A program made the translations under genes and the position numbers. Positions 1-12,299 of a stretch of DNA of 64,000 nt are shown piece by piece. The notes under the pieces were generated by a model. It made no database searches. It saw only the letters and a list, made by a program, of their open reading frames with translations, and had not been told where the DNA came from. Source of the stretch: Cymbidium sinense (Eukaryota; Streptophyta; Magnoliopsida; Asparagales; Orchidaceae); assembly GCA_021442155.1 (NCBI GenBank), contig CM038214.1, forward strand, positions 143,440,488 to 143,504,487, read 5' to 3'. The first letter of the stretch is position 1; each line of letters begins with the position of its first letter.

Positions 1-655
1 GGAGTGTAATTTTACTTGTAGAAGTTCTAGTTATAGTGTTGTGACATCAGGTGAACAAGTCATTAATAAGAGTGAGCGTTTAAGATATTTAGGCTCTATT
101 GTTCAAAATGATGGTGAAATAGATGGAGATGTTATTAGTAGAATTCAAGTTGGATGGTTGAAGTGGAGGAATGCATCCGGCCTTATGTGATGAAAAGTTC
201 CACTTAAACATAAGGGAAAATTTTATAAGATGGTGGAAGACACGCAATGACTTATGGTGCGGAATGTTGGCCAATAAAAGAGAAGCATAAGACTAAGTTA
301 AGTGTTAAAGATGAGGAAGCTTAGGTGGATGAGTGGCTTTACTCTTAGAGATAGAATGCAAAATGAGTATATTCAAAAAAGTTAGTAGCTGATAGATAAG
401 ATTAGGGAGAGTCGCCTTAGATGGTTTAGCCACATAAAGTGTCGGTCGTCCGATGACCCGATTAGGAGAGTAGATGCATTAGATTTTGCCTTATGTTAAG
501 AAAGCTAAAGTTAAACCTGAAAAGACTTGGTGAAGATGTATAAAAAATGATCTTAGTATACTTGATTTAAATGAGAATTTGACACATAATAAGAATGGAG
601 ATGAAGGATTCATGCGACCCACCTAGTGGGATTAAGGCTTGTTGTTGTTGTTGTT
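1..655 (+). pseudogene. RTE-type LINE, 3' end of reverse transcriptase ORF, cut by window edge
   Basis: With a few frame changes, the plus strand reads as the C-terminal part of a plant RTE-clade non-LTR reverse transcriptase. Blocks seen include an FKYLGS-like segment (about 85-105), RIQVGWLKWRNAS (about 140-180), MTYGAECWPIKEKH (about 245-290), MRKLRWMSGF (about 310-345) and LRWFGHIK (about 415-440). These follow the catalytic palm domain, so the catalytic motifs lie outside the window. Stops and small indels (for example near 188 and 230) break the frame. The 3' end is a (TTG)n microsatellite at about 638-661, the usual tail type of RTE elements, and it runs directly into TTTAGG repeats. 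A homologous copy lies at 55,636-56,226. The element cannot be autonomous. The clade assignment rests on motif wording and the tail, not on a search. Confidence 0.82.
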
Positions 656-1279
656 GTTGTTATTGTTTAGGTTTATTTTTAGGTTTAGATTTTATTTAGT
701 TTTTATTTTATTTTATTTTAGGTTTATTTTATTTTTATTTTAGGTTTAGTTTTTATTTTATTTATGTTTTTTATTATTTTAGTTTAGTTTAGGTTTTTAT
801 TTATGTTATTTTAATTTTGTTTTTATTTTTTATTTTATTTTCTTTTTAGGTTTAGGTTTAGATTTAGGTTTTAGTTTTGATTTTTATTTAATTTAAATTT
901 TTTATGTTATTTTGGTTTAGGTTTTATTTATTTTACTTTTTTTATGTTTTATTTAGTTTAGGTTTAGGTTTAACTTATAGGGTTTTAGGTTTAGCGTTTA
1001 GGTTTAGGGTTATTTGAGGTTTAGGGTTTAGGATTATTTGGGGTTTAGCATTTAGGTTTAGGGTTTAGGGTTTGAGGTTTAGGGTTTAGTTTAGGGTTTA
1101 GGGTTTAGGATTAGGGATTTTAGGGTTTTGGGTTTAGGGTTTCGATTTTAAGTCTAGGGTTTAGGTTATAATGTTTAGGGTTTAGGTTTAGATTTTTATT
1201 TTATTTAATTTTATTTTATGTTTATTGTTTTAGGTTCAAGTTATTTTTGGGTTTATTTTAGTGTTTAGGGTTTTTGGTT
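656..1279 (+). repeat. AT-rich ladder followed by TTTAGGG-like block
   Basis: From 656 to about 950 the sequence is made almost only of TTTA, TTTTA and TTTAGG words. From about 955 to 1,279 it becomes dense, imperfect TTTAGGG (often TTTAGGGTTTAGGG with single-base variants). No coding potential is visible. The block ends at the T-tract that begins the first GRP fragment. Confidence 0.85.
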
Positions 1280-1718
1280 TTTTTAACAGAGAAAAAATTT
1301 AGATTCAACATTTATTCTATTTGATTTCATCAACCAAGTAACACACTAACTATTCTAAGACACAAGCGATGACATTGATAAAAAGTGAGCATGCATAGAG
1401 CAAATCAAAAAACCTAGATAATGAAAACTGCCTCTACTATAAAGACACAGTTCCATAAGCAGTAGATCAGATCGGTCATTCCTCAGTTTCTCTAATTCCC
1501 ATCAGAACCACCCTGGCCTCTCGAGTTGCAGAATCCACCATCACATCCCCGATCTCTCCCTCTATCACCACCAAATCTGTAAGCTCCGTCGCTCCTCCCA
1601 CCTCAATAACCATCACTGCTCCAACCATCACCTCCATTTCCACGGCCTTGATCACCATTGTGAGAGACACAGGATCTAGAGCTTTGATGGTCATGTTCTA
1701 AGTTTTATGCCCATTCTT
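1280..1718 (-). pseudogene. GRP-derived fragment, copy A (glycine-rich RNA-binding protein 3' end plus poly(A))
   Basis: The minus strand reads the end of a plant class IV glycine-rich RNA-binding protein. A short RRM C-terminus comes first (cognate wording NGQNLDGRNITVNQAQSR, near 1,660-1,718), then a Gly/Arg/Tyr-rich tail, a stop (near 1,480-1,500), about 190 bp of 3' UTR, and a run of A next to CCCTAAA-strand repeats (plus-strand T-run at about 1,278-1,285). The normal protein binds RNA through an N-terminal RRM. Here nearly the whole RRM is missing, so no function is expected. Copy A has lost frame in the Gly-rich part: the longest open frame (1,476-1,694) is a shifted, valine-rich reading. 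The 5' break, after NGQ and before TTAGGG, is shared with eight other copies, which argues for one founding insertion later multiplied as a satellite component. Confidence 0.85.
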
Positions 1719-3510
1719 ATTAGTTTTAGGTTTTGGTTTATTAGGTTTAGGTTTTAGGTTTATTTTTTAATTTAGTTACATTAGGTTTAGGTTTAGGGTT
1801 TGGGGTTTAGGGTCTAGGGTTTAGGGTTAGGTTTTAGGGTTTAGGGTTTAGGGTTTAAAGTTTAGGTTATATGGTGTAGGGTTTAGGATTTAGGGTTTAG
1901 GGTTTTATGGTTTATGCTTTTAGGGTTTAGGGTTTAGGGTTTAGGATTTAGGATTAGTTTTTGGGTTTAGGGTTTTTTTTACAAAAAAAAAAATAAAACA
2001 TAAGTTTATTGTTTTAGTTTACTTAGTTTATTTTATTTATTTTAGTTTATTTTTTATTATTTATTATTATAGGTTTTATTTTTATTTAGTTTAGTTTATT
2101 TATTTTAGGTTTATTTATTTAAGTTTAGGTTTTATTATAGTTTATCTTTTAGGTTTAGGTTTAGTCTAGGTTTATTTTTTAGTTGAGTTTTTGTACTTTA
2201 ATTTTATGTTTAGGTATTTAGGTAGGTTTAGGTTTAAGTTTAGGGTTTAGTTTAGGTTAGGTTAGTTTAGGGTTTAGTTTAGGGTTTAGGTTTTAATGTT
2301 TAGGGTTTTGGTTTAGGTTAGTTTAGTTTAGGGGGGTTTAGGTTTTAGGTTTGTAGGTTTAGGGTTTAGGGTTAAGGGTTTAAGGTTTAGGGTTTATGAT
2401 TTAGAGTTTAGGATTTATGGTTTAGGGTTTTTTTTGATTAAGTAAACCGATAGGTTTAGGTTTATTTAGTTTATATTTAATTTATTTTTATTTATATTTC
2501 TTTTTATTTTTTTTAGATTTATTTTTTAGTTAAATTACTTTATTTATTTTAGGTTTATTTATTTTAGTTTAGGCTTTTTTATTTTTGTTTAGTTTTTAGG
2601 TTTAGGTTTAGCTTTATGCTTATTTTTTAGTTAAGTTTTATTTTTATTTTATTTTTTAGGTTTAGGTTTTATATTTTTTTTTAGCTTTAGGTTTTATATT
2701 TATATTTTTATGTTTAAGTTTAGGTTTTTATTATTTTAAGCTTAGGTTTTAGGTTTTTATTTTAGGTTTTTTTAGGTTTTATTTTTTAGTTTAGGTTTAG
2801 GTTTTTCTTTAGTTATTTTATTTTATTTAGTTTAAGTTTAGGTTTTGGTTTAGTTTATTTTAGGTTTAGGTTTAAGTTGTATTTATTTTAGTTTAGTTTA
2901 TTTTATTTTAGGTTTAGGATTATTTTATTTTCCTTATTTTATTTTTATTTTAGGTTTAAGTTTTTTTTTGGTTTGGGGTTTAGGTTTTATTTTTATTTAT
3001 TTAGGTTTATTTTAGGTTTATTTTTAGGTTTAGGTTTTTTTATTTAGTTTATATTTTATTTTATTTTAGATTTTTATTTTATTTTATGTTTAGTCTTTCT
3101 TTTTTTAGGTTTCTTATTCTTAGGTTTATTTTATTCTTTAGTTTAGTTTAGGTTTTTATTTATTTTATTTTAGTTTATTTATTATTTTATTTTATTTTTA
3201 GGTTTAGGTTTAACTTTTAGTTAAAATTTTTATTTTATATTTTTTTTGGGTTTAGTTTTAATTATTTATTTTGTTATAAGGCTTTATTTAGTTTAGGTTT
3301 AAGTTTTTTGGTGGTTAGGGCTTACGATTTAGGGTTTTGGGTTTTGGGTTTAGTGTTTAGGCTTTAGGCTTTAGGGTTTTTAGGGTTTAGGGTTTATGAT
3401 TTTAGGGTTTAGGTTTTAGGGTTTAGGGTTTAGGATTTTTATGGTTAAGGTTTTAGGGTTTAGGGTTTAGGTTTCAGGTCTAGGGTTCAAGTTTTAATTT
3501 AGGGTTTAGG
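1719..3510 (+). repeat. TTTAGGG block, boundary element, AT-rich ladder, TTTAGGG block
   Basis: 1,719-1,990 is TTTAGGG-rich, 1,990-2,225 is AT-rich, and 2,225-2,430 is TTTAGGG-rich again. A boundary element (TTTGATTAAGTAAACCGA type) lies at about 2,425-2,475. From about 2,476 to 3,300 an AT-rich ladder includes the recurring word TTTTTTAGTTAAGTTTTATT (near 2,620). From 3,300 the TTTAGGG repeats return. No gene is seen. Confidence 0.8.
2425..2475 (+). repeat. satellite boundary element (A/T tract plus AATTAAGTAAACC-like core)
   Basis: A T-run is followed by GATTAAGTAAACCGATAGG and then TTTAGGTTTATTTAG. The same arrangement marks the change from TTTAGGG-rich to AT-rich sequence at about 4,605, 9,118, 37,271, 41,588, 43,071, 44,618, 54,926, 60,953, 62,302 and 63,208. 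On the opposite strand it is at about 10,951, 12,005, 13,232, 14,262, 15,287 and 17,135. The repeated position and core show that the background is a structured satellite. Confidence 0.7.
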
Positions 3511-3955
3511 GTTTTTTGTTTTTTTTGACACAGAAAAAATTTAGATTTGTTTCTTCTTTTTTCATCAATTAACACCAAGTTTTCTAAGACACGGCGATGA
3601 CATAGATAAAAAATGAGCAGAGAAAAATCAAAACCCTAGATAGTTAGCGTCTCTACTATAAAGACATAGTTGCATAGCGATTCGGTCGGGTCTTCATTTC
3701 TCAGTTCCCATCGAACCACCTGCTCTCTACTGGCGTGATTCACCATCATGTCCCCGATCTCTCCCTCTCTACCATATGTAACTCCATCATTCTTTGGCCT
3801 CCTTATCCACCCACTTACACCACCTCCATATACTAGCACCTCAGATCCCCACCACCACTATGATAACCACAACATCTGCCTTCGCCTCCACCACTAGATC
3901 TAGACTGAGCTTGTTTGATGATGATGTTTGTGCCGCCAAGGTTCTGGTCATTCTT
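3511..3955 (-). pseudogene. GRP-derived fragment, copy B
   Basis: This has the same architecture as copy A: T-run (poly(A) complement) at about 3,513-3,526, 3' UTR, Gly-rich tail, and the shared 5' break at 3,945-3,955. It is more degraded, with several deletions in the Gly-rich region (the part from about 3,740 to 3,840 is shortened) and no continuous frame. Confidence 0.8.
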
Positions 3956-6900
3956 AGGGTTTAGGTTTTTTAGGTTTTCTAGTTTAGGTTTATTTTTTAA
4001 TTTATTAAGTTACTTTAGGTTTAGGTTTAAGGTTTGGCTTTTAGGGTTAGGATTTAGGGTTTAAGGTTTAAGGTTTAAGGTTTAGGGTTTAATGTTTAGA
4101 GTTTAGGGTTTTGGGGATTATGCTTTTAGGGTTTAGAGTTTAGGGTTATGGTTTAGGTTTTAGGGTTTTAGGGTTTAGGGTTTTAGGTTTTTAGGGTTTA
4201 TGGTTTAGGGTTAAGTTTTAGTTTAGGTTTAGGTTTTAGTTTAGGTTTAGGTTTAGGTTTATTTATGATTTAAGCTTTAGGCTTTAGGCTTTAGAGTTTA
4301 AGGTTTTTAAGGTTTAGGGTTTAGGATTTAGGGTTAATTTAGTGTTAGTTTTGAGTTTATAGTTTAAGTTTAGGTTTATCATTTAAGGTTAGGTTGAGTT
4401 TAGGAGTTTAGGTTTAGGTTTAGTGTTTAGAGTTCAGGGGTAGTTTGTAGTTTAGGGTTTGGAGTTTTTTAGGGTTTAGGGTTTTGGGTTTGAGATTGTA
4501 GGTTTAGGGTTTAGTGTTTTGGATTTAGGTTTGAGAGTTAATTTTAGGGTTTAAGGTTTAGGGTTTAGGATTTAGGGTTTAGGGTTTAGGGGTTAGGGTT
4601 TAGGGTTTTTTTTCTTAAAATTATATAAACTTGTAGGTTTAGGCTTATTTAGTTTATTTAGTTCATTTTTTTTTTATTTATGTTTATATTTTTTTTTATT
4701 TAGATATATTTTTAATTTTTATTTAGTTTAGTTTATTTATTTTAGGTTTATTTTTTTAGTTTAGGTTTTTTTTAGTTTATTTTATAGGTTTACATTTAGG
4801 TTTATGTTTATTTTTTAGTTTAGTTTTATTTTTATTTTACTTTTTATGTTTAGGTTTTATTTTTGTAAATTTTTAGGTTTAGGTTTAGGTTTTTATTTTA
4901 TTTTTTTAGGTTTAGGTTTTAGGTTTTTCTTTTAGGTTTATTTTTAGTTTATTTTATTTCATTTAGTTTAGGGTTTAGGTTTAATTTATTTTAGGTTCAC
5001 GTTTAGGTTTTATTTAGTTTAGTTTAGTTTATTTTGTTTATTTTAGGTTTAGGTTTTATTAGTTTAGGGTTTACATGTTATTTTTTATTTTTTTAGGTTT
5101 ATTTTAGGTTTATGTTTTATTTAGTTTTTATTTTATTTTATTTTAGGTTTATTTTATTTTTATTTTATGTTTAGTTTTAATTTTATTTAGGTTTTTTATT
5201 TTTAGGCTTTTTTTTTTTTTGTTTAGTTTAGGTTTTTATTTATTTTATTTTATTTTAGTTTTTTATTTTTTAATTTATTTTATTTTTACCTTTAGGTTTA
5301 GGTTTAGGTTTAGGTTTATGTATAGGTTTAAGTTTAGGTTTTTATTTTATTTTATTTTATTTTTTTATTTAATTTAAGTTTATGTTTATTTATTTATTTT
5401 ATTTTTAGGTTTTATTTACATTAGGTTTAGGTTTTTAGGTTTTAGGGTTAAAATTCTGATTTAAGGTTTGGGGTTTAGGTTTAAGGTTTAGGTTTAGGTT
5501 TATGGTTTAGGGTTTAGTTTAGGGTTTATGGTTTAGGGTTTTAGGGTTTAGGTTTAGGATTTAGGGTTTTATGGTTTAGGGTTTAGGGTGTAAGATTTAG
5601 GGTTTAGGGTTTAGGGTTTAGGGTTTTAGGGTTTATGCTTTTAGGGTTTAGGATTAGGGTTTAGGGGTTAGGGTTTTTTAGGGTTTAGGGTTTAGGGTTT
5701 TAAGTTTATGGTTGTAAGTTTATGGTTTATGGTTAGCTTTTGGGTTTAGGGTTTATGATTTAGGGTTTAGTGTTTTTTTTAGGTTTATTTGGTTTATTTT
5801 ATTTATTGAAGTTTTCATTTATTTATTTTAGTTTACTTTATTTATTAAATTTTATTTAGGTTTATTTTTTTATTTTATTTAGTTTAATTTAATTATTTTA
5901 GGTTTATTTATTTATGTTTAGGTTTTTTATTTTAGTTTATTTTTTAGGTTTATGTTTATTTTTTAGTTGAGTTTTATTTTTATTTTATTTTTTAGGTTTC
6001 AGTTTTTAGATTTTTAAGGTTTGGGGTTTAGGTTTAGGGTTTAGGGTTTAAGGTTTTAGGGTTTATGGTTATAAAGTTTAGGGTTAGGGTTTAGGGATTA
6101 GTGTTTAGGCTTTAGGGTTTAGGGCTTTTAAGGTTTAGGGTTTAGGGATTAGGGTTTAGAGTTTAGGGTTTTGGGTTTTGGGTTTGGGGTTTAGGGTTTT
6201 AGAGTTTGGGTTTAGGGTTTAGGGTTGTAGGTCATGTTTAGGGTTAGTTTAAGGTTTAGGGTTAGGGTTTTCTTTATTATTTTTTATTGTTATATTTTTT
6301 TTAGGGTTTAGTGTTTAGTGTTTATGTTTAGGTTTTAGGTTTAGGGTTCACGTTTTAGTTTAGGTTTATTTTTAAATTAAAGTAGTAGGTTTATTTTTTT
6401 TTTGGTTTATTTAGTTTATTTTTTATTTTTTAAGTTTATTTTATTTTTTCTTTTTTAAAAGTATTTTTTATTTTTATTTAGTTTATTTTATTTATTTTAG
6501 ATTTATTTATTTTAGTTTAGGATTTTTATTTTAGTTTATTTTTTAGGTTTAGCTTGAAGTTTATGTTTATTTTTTAGTTTAGTTTTATTTTTATTTTATT
6601 AATTTGGATTAAGTTTTTTTTATTTTTAGGTTTAGGTTTAGGTTATTATTTAATTTTTTGAGGTTTAGGTTTTAGGTTTTTATTTTAGGTTATCTTTTGG
6701 TTTAGGGTTTAGGGTAGGTTTATTTTATTTTATTTAGTTTATCATTTAGGTTTAGTTTTTTTTTGGTTTAGGTTTAAGTTTTATTTATTTTAATTTAGTT
6801 TAATTTTGTTTAGGTTTATTTTATTTTGTTTATGTGAGGTTTAGGTTTGTTTTGTAGTTTAAGGTTTAGGTTTTATTTTTTTATTTATTTTTAGGTTTTG

Positions 6901-7350
6901 TTTTTTAGGTTTATTTTTAATTTAGTTATTATTTTATTTTATTTTTATTTTTTATTTAGTTTCTATTTTATTTAGTTTTTTTATTTTTAGGTTTATTTTG
7001 TTTTTTTAGTTTAGTTTATGTTTTAATTTATTTTATTTTAGTTTAGTTTTATTTTTTCTTTAATTTTATTTTTAGGTTTGGGATTTAGTTTAGGTTTTTA
7101 TTTTATTTTATTTTTTTATTTTATTTAGGCTTAGGTGTTTTTATTTATTTTATTTTTAGGTTTTATTTAATTTAGGTTAAGGTTTTTAGGTTTTTAGGAT
7201 TTAGTGTTTATGGTTTAGGGTTTAGGGTTTAGGGTTTAGGGTTGTAGGTTTTAAGGTTTAGGGTTAGGTTATATATATATATATATATATATATTTTAGG
7301 GTTTATATTTTAAGTTTAGGGTTTAGGTTTTAGTTTAGTGTTCAGGGTTT
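3956..7350 (+). repeat. alternating TTTAGGG blocks and AT-rich ladders
   Basis: TTTAGGG-rich blocks lie at about 3,956-4,610, 5,430-5,770, 6,000-6,390 and 7,180-7,350. AT-rich ladders fill 4,660-5,430, 5,790-6,000 and 6,390-7,180. A boundary element with an AAATTATATAAACTTGTAGG-like core lies near 4,612-4,640. The word TTTTTTAGTT(T/G)AGTTTTATTTT recurs at about 4,810, 5,955 and 6,570, each at an equivalent place in the ladder, which supports a repeating unit. No coding sequence is seen. Confidence 0.8.
7270..7295. repeat. (TA)n microsatellite
   Basis: About thirteen TA dinucleotides run without interruption inside a TTTAGGG-like block, just upstream of GRP copy C. Shorter TA runs appear at about 43,512-43,521 and 63,748-63,757, also next to the T-run end of GRP copies. 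Confidence 0.95.
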
Positions 7351-7818
7351 TTGGTTTTTTTATAATAGAGATCAAATTCAGATTCAATATTTCTTCTTTT
7401 TCTTTTCATCAACCAAGTAACATACCAAGTTCTCTAAGATTCAAGCGACGACATTGATAAAAAATGAGCATGCATAGAGCAAATCAAAAACCCTAGATAA
7501 CTTGAACCACCTCTGCTGTAAAGACACAGTTGCATAAGCAACAGATCAAATCGATCGTACTTCAGTTTCTTTAGTTCCCATCAAACCACCCCGACCTCTC
7601 GAGTAGCGGATCTACCATCATATCCTTGATCTCTCCTTCCGCCACCACCACATCCATAACCTCCGTCGCTCCCCAACCACCACCTCGATACCCACCGACA
7701 CCTCCAGATCCCCCACCACCTATGTGATACATCCGCCTCCACCTTCACCTTCATTACTAGAACTAGATTGAACCTACTTGATGGTGACATTCCTGCCGTC
7801 AAGGTTCTGCCCATTCTT
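7351..7818 (-). pseudogene. GRP-derived fragment, copy C
   Basis: T-run at about 7,350-7,361, 3' UTR to about 7,570, Gly-rich tail, RRM end at about 7,770-7,818 and the shared 5' break. The wording of the RRM end is close to the family, but the Gly-rich region has frame changes. Its open frame (7,581-7,814) is a mixture of frames and should not be read as a protein. Confidence 0.83.
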
Positions 7819-8164
7819 AGGGTTTATGTTTAGGTTTAGGTTTTTAAATTTTAGGGTTTAGATTTTTTTTAATTATTTAGTTACTTTAGGTTTAGATTTA
7901 TGGTTTGGGGTTTAGGGTTTAGTGTTTAAGGTTTAGTTTTAGGGTTTAGAGTTTAGAGTTTTAGATTTGTGGTTTAGGGTTTTAGGGTTTATTCTTTTAG
8001 GTTTTAGGGCTTAGGGTTAGGTTTTAGGGTTTAGGGTTATAGGTTTAGTGTTATAGGTTTAGGGTTTAGGGTTAGGGATTTTTTAATTTTTATTTTTATT
8101 TTTTATTTTTAGGGTTTATGTTTGAGGTTTAGGGTTGAGGTTTTGGTTTAGTGTTTAGGATTTT
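7819..8164 (+). repeat. TTTAGGG-like block between GRP copies C and D
   Basis: Dense imperfect TTTAGGG with a short AT-rich interruption at about 8,075-8,105. Copies C and D are therefore separated by only about 350 bp, less than the usual satellite spacing. Confidence 0.85.
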
Positions 8165-8698
8165 GGATTTTTTCTTGTAAGAGAGAATAAATTCAGATTC
8201 AACATTTCTTATTTTTGATTTCATCAACCAAGTAACTCACCAAGTTTTCTAAGACCCAAGTGATGACATAGATAAAAATTGAGCATGCATAGAGCAAATC
8301 AAAACCCTTGATAACTATAACAGATAAAAGTTGAGCATACATAGAGCAAATCAAAAACCCTTGATAACTAGAACTGTCTCAACTGTAAAGGCATAGTTCC
8401 ATAAGCAGCAGATCGTACCAGTCATTCTTCAATTTCCTCTAGTTCCCATTAAAACCAACCTAGCCTCTCCAGTAATGAGATCCACCACCATATCCCTATT
8501 CTCTCTCTCACCACCACGACTATAACCTTCATCACTCCTCCCACCTCCAAAACCACCATTACTTTGACCACCACCTCCATATCCACCAGCACCTCTAGAT
8601 CCTGCACCAACACTATGATAATCGATGCCTCGCCTTTTGCCTCAGTGAGATCTAGGGCGGTTGGTGATGTTCCTACCGTCAAGGTTCTGCACATTCTT
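8165..8698 (-). pseudogene. GRP-derived fragment, copy D, with internal 52-bp duplication
   Basis: This copy has the shared 5' break (8,688-8,698), Gly-rich tail, 3' UTR and T-run. Its 3' UTR holds a direct duplication: the segment starting GAGCATGCATAGAGCAAATC at 8,281 is repeated from 8,333 with a few differences, so the copy is longer than its relatives. Confidence 0.83.
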
Positions 8699-9158
8699 AG
8701 GGACTAGGTTTAGGTTTAGGTTTATTAGGTTTTAGCGTGTGGGTATAATTTTTAATTTATTTAGTTCCTTAGGTTTAAGTTTAGGGTTTGTGGTTTAGGG
8801 TTAGGGTTTAGGGTTTAGGTTTTAAAGTTTATGCTTTTTGAGTTTAGGGTTTAGGGTTAGGCATAGGGTTTAGGGTTTAGGGTTTAGGGTTTAGAGTTTA
8901 GGGTTTACAATTTTTTAGGGTTTAGGGATAAGGGTTTAGGGTTGTAGGTTATTATCATAGGTTTAGGGTTAGGGTTTTTTATATTATTTATTTATTTTAT
9001 TTATAGTTTAAGGTTTAGGGTTTAGGGTTGTAGGTTTAGAGTTTTAGGTTTGGGGATTAGGGATTAGGGTTAGTTTTTGGTTTAGGATTTAGGGTTTAGA
9101 ATTTAATGTTTATGGTTTTTTTAAAAAAAAATTAAGTAAACTTGTAGGTTTAGGTTTA
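8699..9158 (+). repeat. TTTAGGG-like block ending in boundary element
   Basis: Imperfect TTTAGGG up to about 9,118, then TTTTTTAAAAAAAAATTAAG and GTAAACTTGTAGG (about 9,118-9,150). This is the last G-strand sequence before the polarity switch. Confidence 0.85.
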
Positions 9159-9170
9159 AATAAAAATAAA
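9150..9170. other. polarity switch: TTTAGGG to CCCTAAA (head-to-head)
   Basis: TTTAGGTTTA runs into AATAAAAATAAAC; from here on CCTAAA words replace TTTAGG words on the plus strand. The orientation is the one expected of a telomere-telomere fusion or of one end of an inversion. Confidence 0.75.
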
Positions 9171-9887
9171 CAAACTAAACAAAAAAAGAAAAAACCTAAA
9201 TAAAATAAATAAAAACCCAAACTAAAAATAAAACCTAAATAAAATAAAAAATAAACCTTAAATAAAAATAAAACAAACCTAAAATAAAATAAAATCTAAA
9301 TAAAAACCTAAACCTAAAAAAACCTAAAAATAAATAAAAAATAAAACTTAAACTTTAAACTAAAAATAAACCTAAACCTAAAATAAAAAAAATAAACCTA
9401 AACTTAAACTAAAAAAAATTAAACTAAAATAAATAAAAGCTAAACCTAAAATAAACTAAACCTAAACCTAAATCAAACCTAAATAAAATATAATAAATTA
9501 CAAATAAACCTAAACTTAAACTAAAAAATAAAACCTAAAAATAAACCTGAAATAAAAACCTAAAACCTAAACGTAGGAAAATAAAATAAAAATCTAAACC
9601 TAAACCTAAAAATAAAAAATAAAATCTAAACCTAAAAAATAAAATAAATACCTCAACCTAAACCTAAAAATAAAAAATAAAACCTAAACCTAAAAAACAA
9701 AATAAAAATAAAACTCATCTAAAAAATAAACATGAACCTAAACCTAAAATTAAAAATTAAACTAAAATAAAAAACCTAAACTAAAAGAAATAATCCTAAA
9801 ATAGATAAACTAAACTAAATAAAAAAAAATAAACATAAATAAAGAAATAAAATAAACTAAAATAAATAAAAAATAAAATAAAAATAT

Positions 9888-9940
9888 AAAAGAAGAAATG
9901 TTAAATATGAATTTGTTCTCTATTTAAAAGAAAAATCTAA
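9888..9940 (+). pseudogene. tiny GRP 3'-UTR end
   Basis: About 45 bp matching the last part of the GRP 3' UTR (AGAAGAAATGTTAAATATGA, then AATTTGTTCTCT) followed by an A-rich run and CCCTAAA-like repeats. It is the most severely 5'-truncated form of the family in this segment and is on + as expected in the inverted domain. Confidence 0.65.
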
Positions 9941-12299
9941 AACCCAAAACCCTAAACTAAAACCTGAACCCTAAACCGAAAACCTAAACCTTAAACCCTA
10001 AACTCTAAACCCTAAACCTTGAAACCCTAAACCCTAAACCCTAAACCCTAAACCCTAAACCCAATAAAAAGCCAAAACCCTAAACACTAAAGTCCAAATC
10101 CCAAACCCTAAACCCTAAACCCTAAACTAACCCTAAACTCTAAACCCTAAAAAGCCATAAACCGAAATCTAAAATAAAAAAAACATAAAAATAAAATAAA
10201 TAAAAAAATATAAACCAAAATAAAATAATAAAATAAAATAAAATAAGAACATAAACTAAAACTTAAACCTATAACTAAACATAAATATAAACTTAAAAAG
10301 AAAATAATAGAAAAAATAAAAACAAATCTAAAATAAAATAAATATAAACCTAAACTAGATTAAAAAAAAAAACTTAAATAAAATCAAAACTAACCTAAAA
10401 TAATAAAAAAAACAAACCTAAAATAAAATAAAATAAAAACTAAGTAAGAACCTAAACTTAAACAATAAACCTAAAAATTAAAGCTAAACCCTAAACTAAA
10501 TCAAAAACCTAAACCTAAAATAAAAATAAAATAAACCTAAACCTAAACTAAAATAAAGAAAACCTATACCTAAACCTAAAATAAACTAAACCTAAACCTA
10601 AACTTAAACTAAATAAAATAAAATAAACTAAAAATAAACCTAAACCTAAACTAAAAAATAAAACCTAAAATAAAAACCTAAACTTAAAAGAATAAAATAA
10701 AAACCTAAACTAAACATAAAAATAAAAAATAAAACTAGAACCTTAAAAATAAAATAAAAATAAAACTTAACTAAATAATAAATCAAAACCTAATCCTAAA
10801 CCTAAACATAAAAAATAAACTAAAATAAAAAACCTAAACTAAAATAAATAAACCTAAAATAAATAAACTAAACTAAATATAAATAAAAATAACCATAAAT
10901 CAAAATAAAAATAAAATAAACTAAAATAGATAAATAATAGACTAAATAAACCTAAATCAATGAGTTTACTTAATTTAAAAAATAATAAAAAAAAAAAACA
11001 AAATATCCCCAACCCTAAACCCTAAACCCTAAATCCTAAACCCTAAAATCCTAAACCCTAAACCTTAAACTTTGAACCATAAACCCTAAACACTAAACAT
11101 TGAACCCTAAACCCTAAATACAAAAACCTACAACCCTAAATAATAAACTCTAAACCTCAAACCCTAAACCCTAAAGCCTAAAGCCTAAACACTAAACTCC
11201 AAACCCTAAACAATAAACCCCAAAAACCTAAAAACCTAAACCTAAATTAAATAATACCTAAAAATTTTTAAAAAAATAAAAAAACCAAAAGCTAAATTAA
11301 TTAAATAAAATATAATTAATAAAAACCTAAACTAAAACTTAAAGCCAAACCTAAACCTAAACTAAAACCTAAATATAAAAATAAAATAAAATAAAAAATT
11401 AAAAACAAAAATAAAACAAAATAAAGAAAATCCTAAACTAAATAAAATTAAATAAAATAAACCTAAAAATAAAAAACCTAAATAAAAAAACAAAACATAC
11501 AATAAAAATAAAATAAACCTAAAATAAAATAAAAAAACTAACTAATAACCTAAACCTAAAAAATAAACCTAAAAATAAATAAAAAAATAAAACAAAAATC
11601 CTAAACTAAAAAAAAAAACTAAACCTAAAATAAAAAATAAAATAAACCTAAACCTAAACTAAAATAATAAAGAAAACCTAAACTTAAAATAAAATAAACC
11701 TAAACTCTAAAGTAAATATAATAAAATAAACTAAAAAAATCATAAACCTAAACTGAAAAATAGAACCTAAAATAAAAACTATAAACCTAAACCTAAACCT
11801 AAAAATAGAAAATAAAGCCTAATCCTAAAAAAAACTAAACTAAAAAATAAACATAAACATAAACATAAACCTAAACCTAAAAAATGTACTAAAAAATAAA
11901 CCTAAAATAAATAAACTAAAATAAATAAAAATAAAAGATAAACCAAAATAAAACTAAAAAATAAAATAAAATAAAATAAATAAAAAAATAAACTAAATAA
12001 ACCTAAACCTATCACTTTACTTAATTTAAAAAAACCCTAAACTCTAAACATTAAACCCTAAACCCTAAACCCTAAACCTTATAACTAACCCTAAACCCTA
12101 AACCCTAAACTTACAACCTTCAATTCTAAACCCTAAACCCTAAACCCTAAAATAAACCCTAATATCCAAACATATAACCCTAAACCCTAAAACTAAAACA
12201 CCACTAAACCCTAAAACCCTAAACTTTAAAACCCTAAACCTAAACCCTAAAATGTAAACCCTAAAACCTAAACCTAAACTAAATAAAACCTAAAATAAA

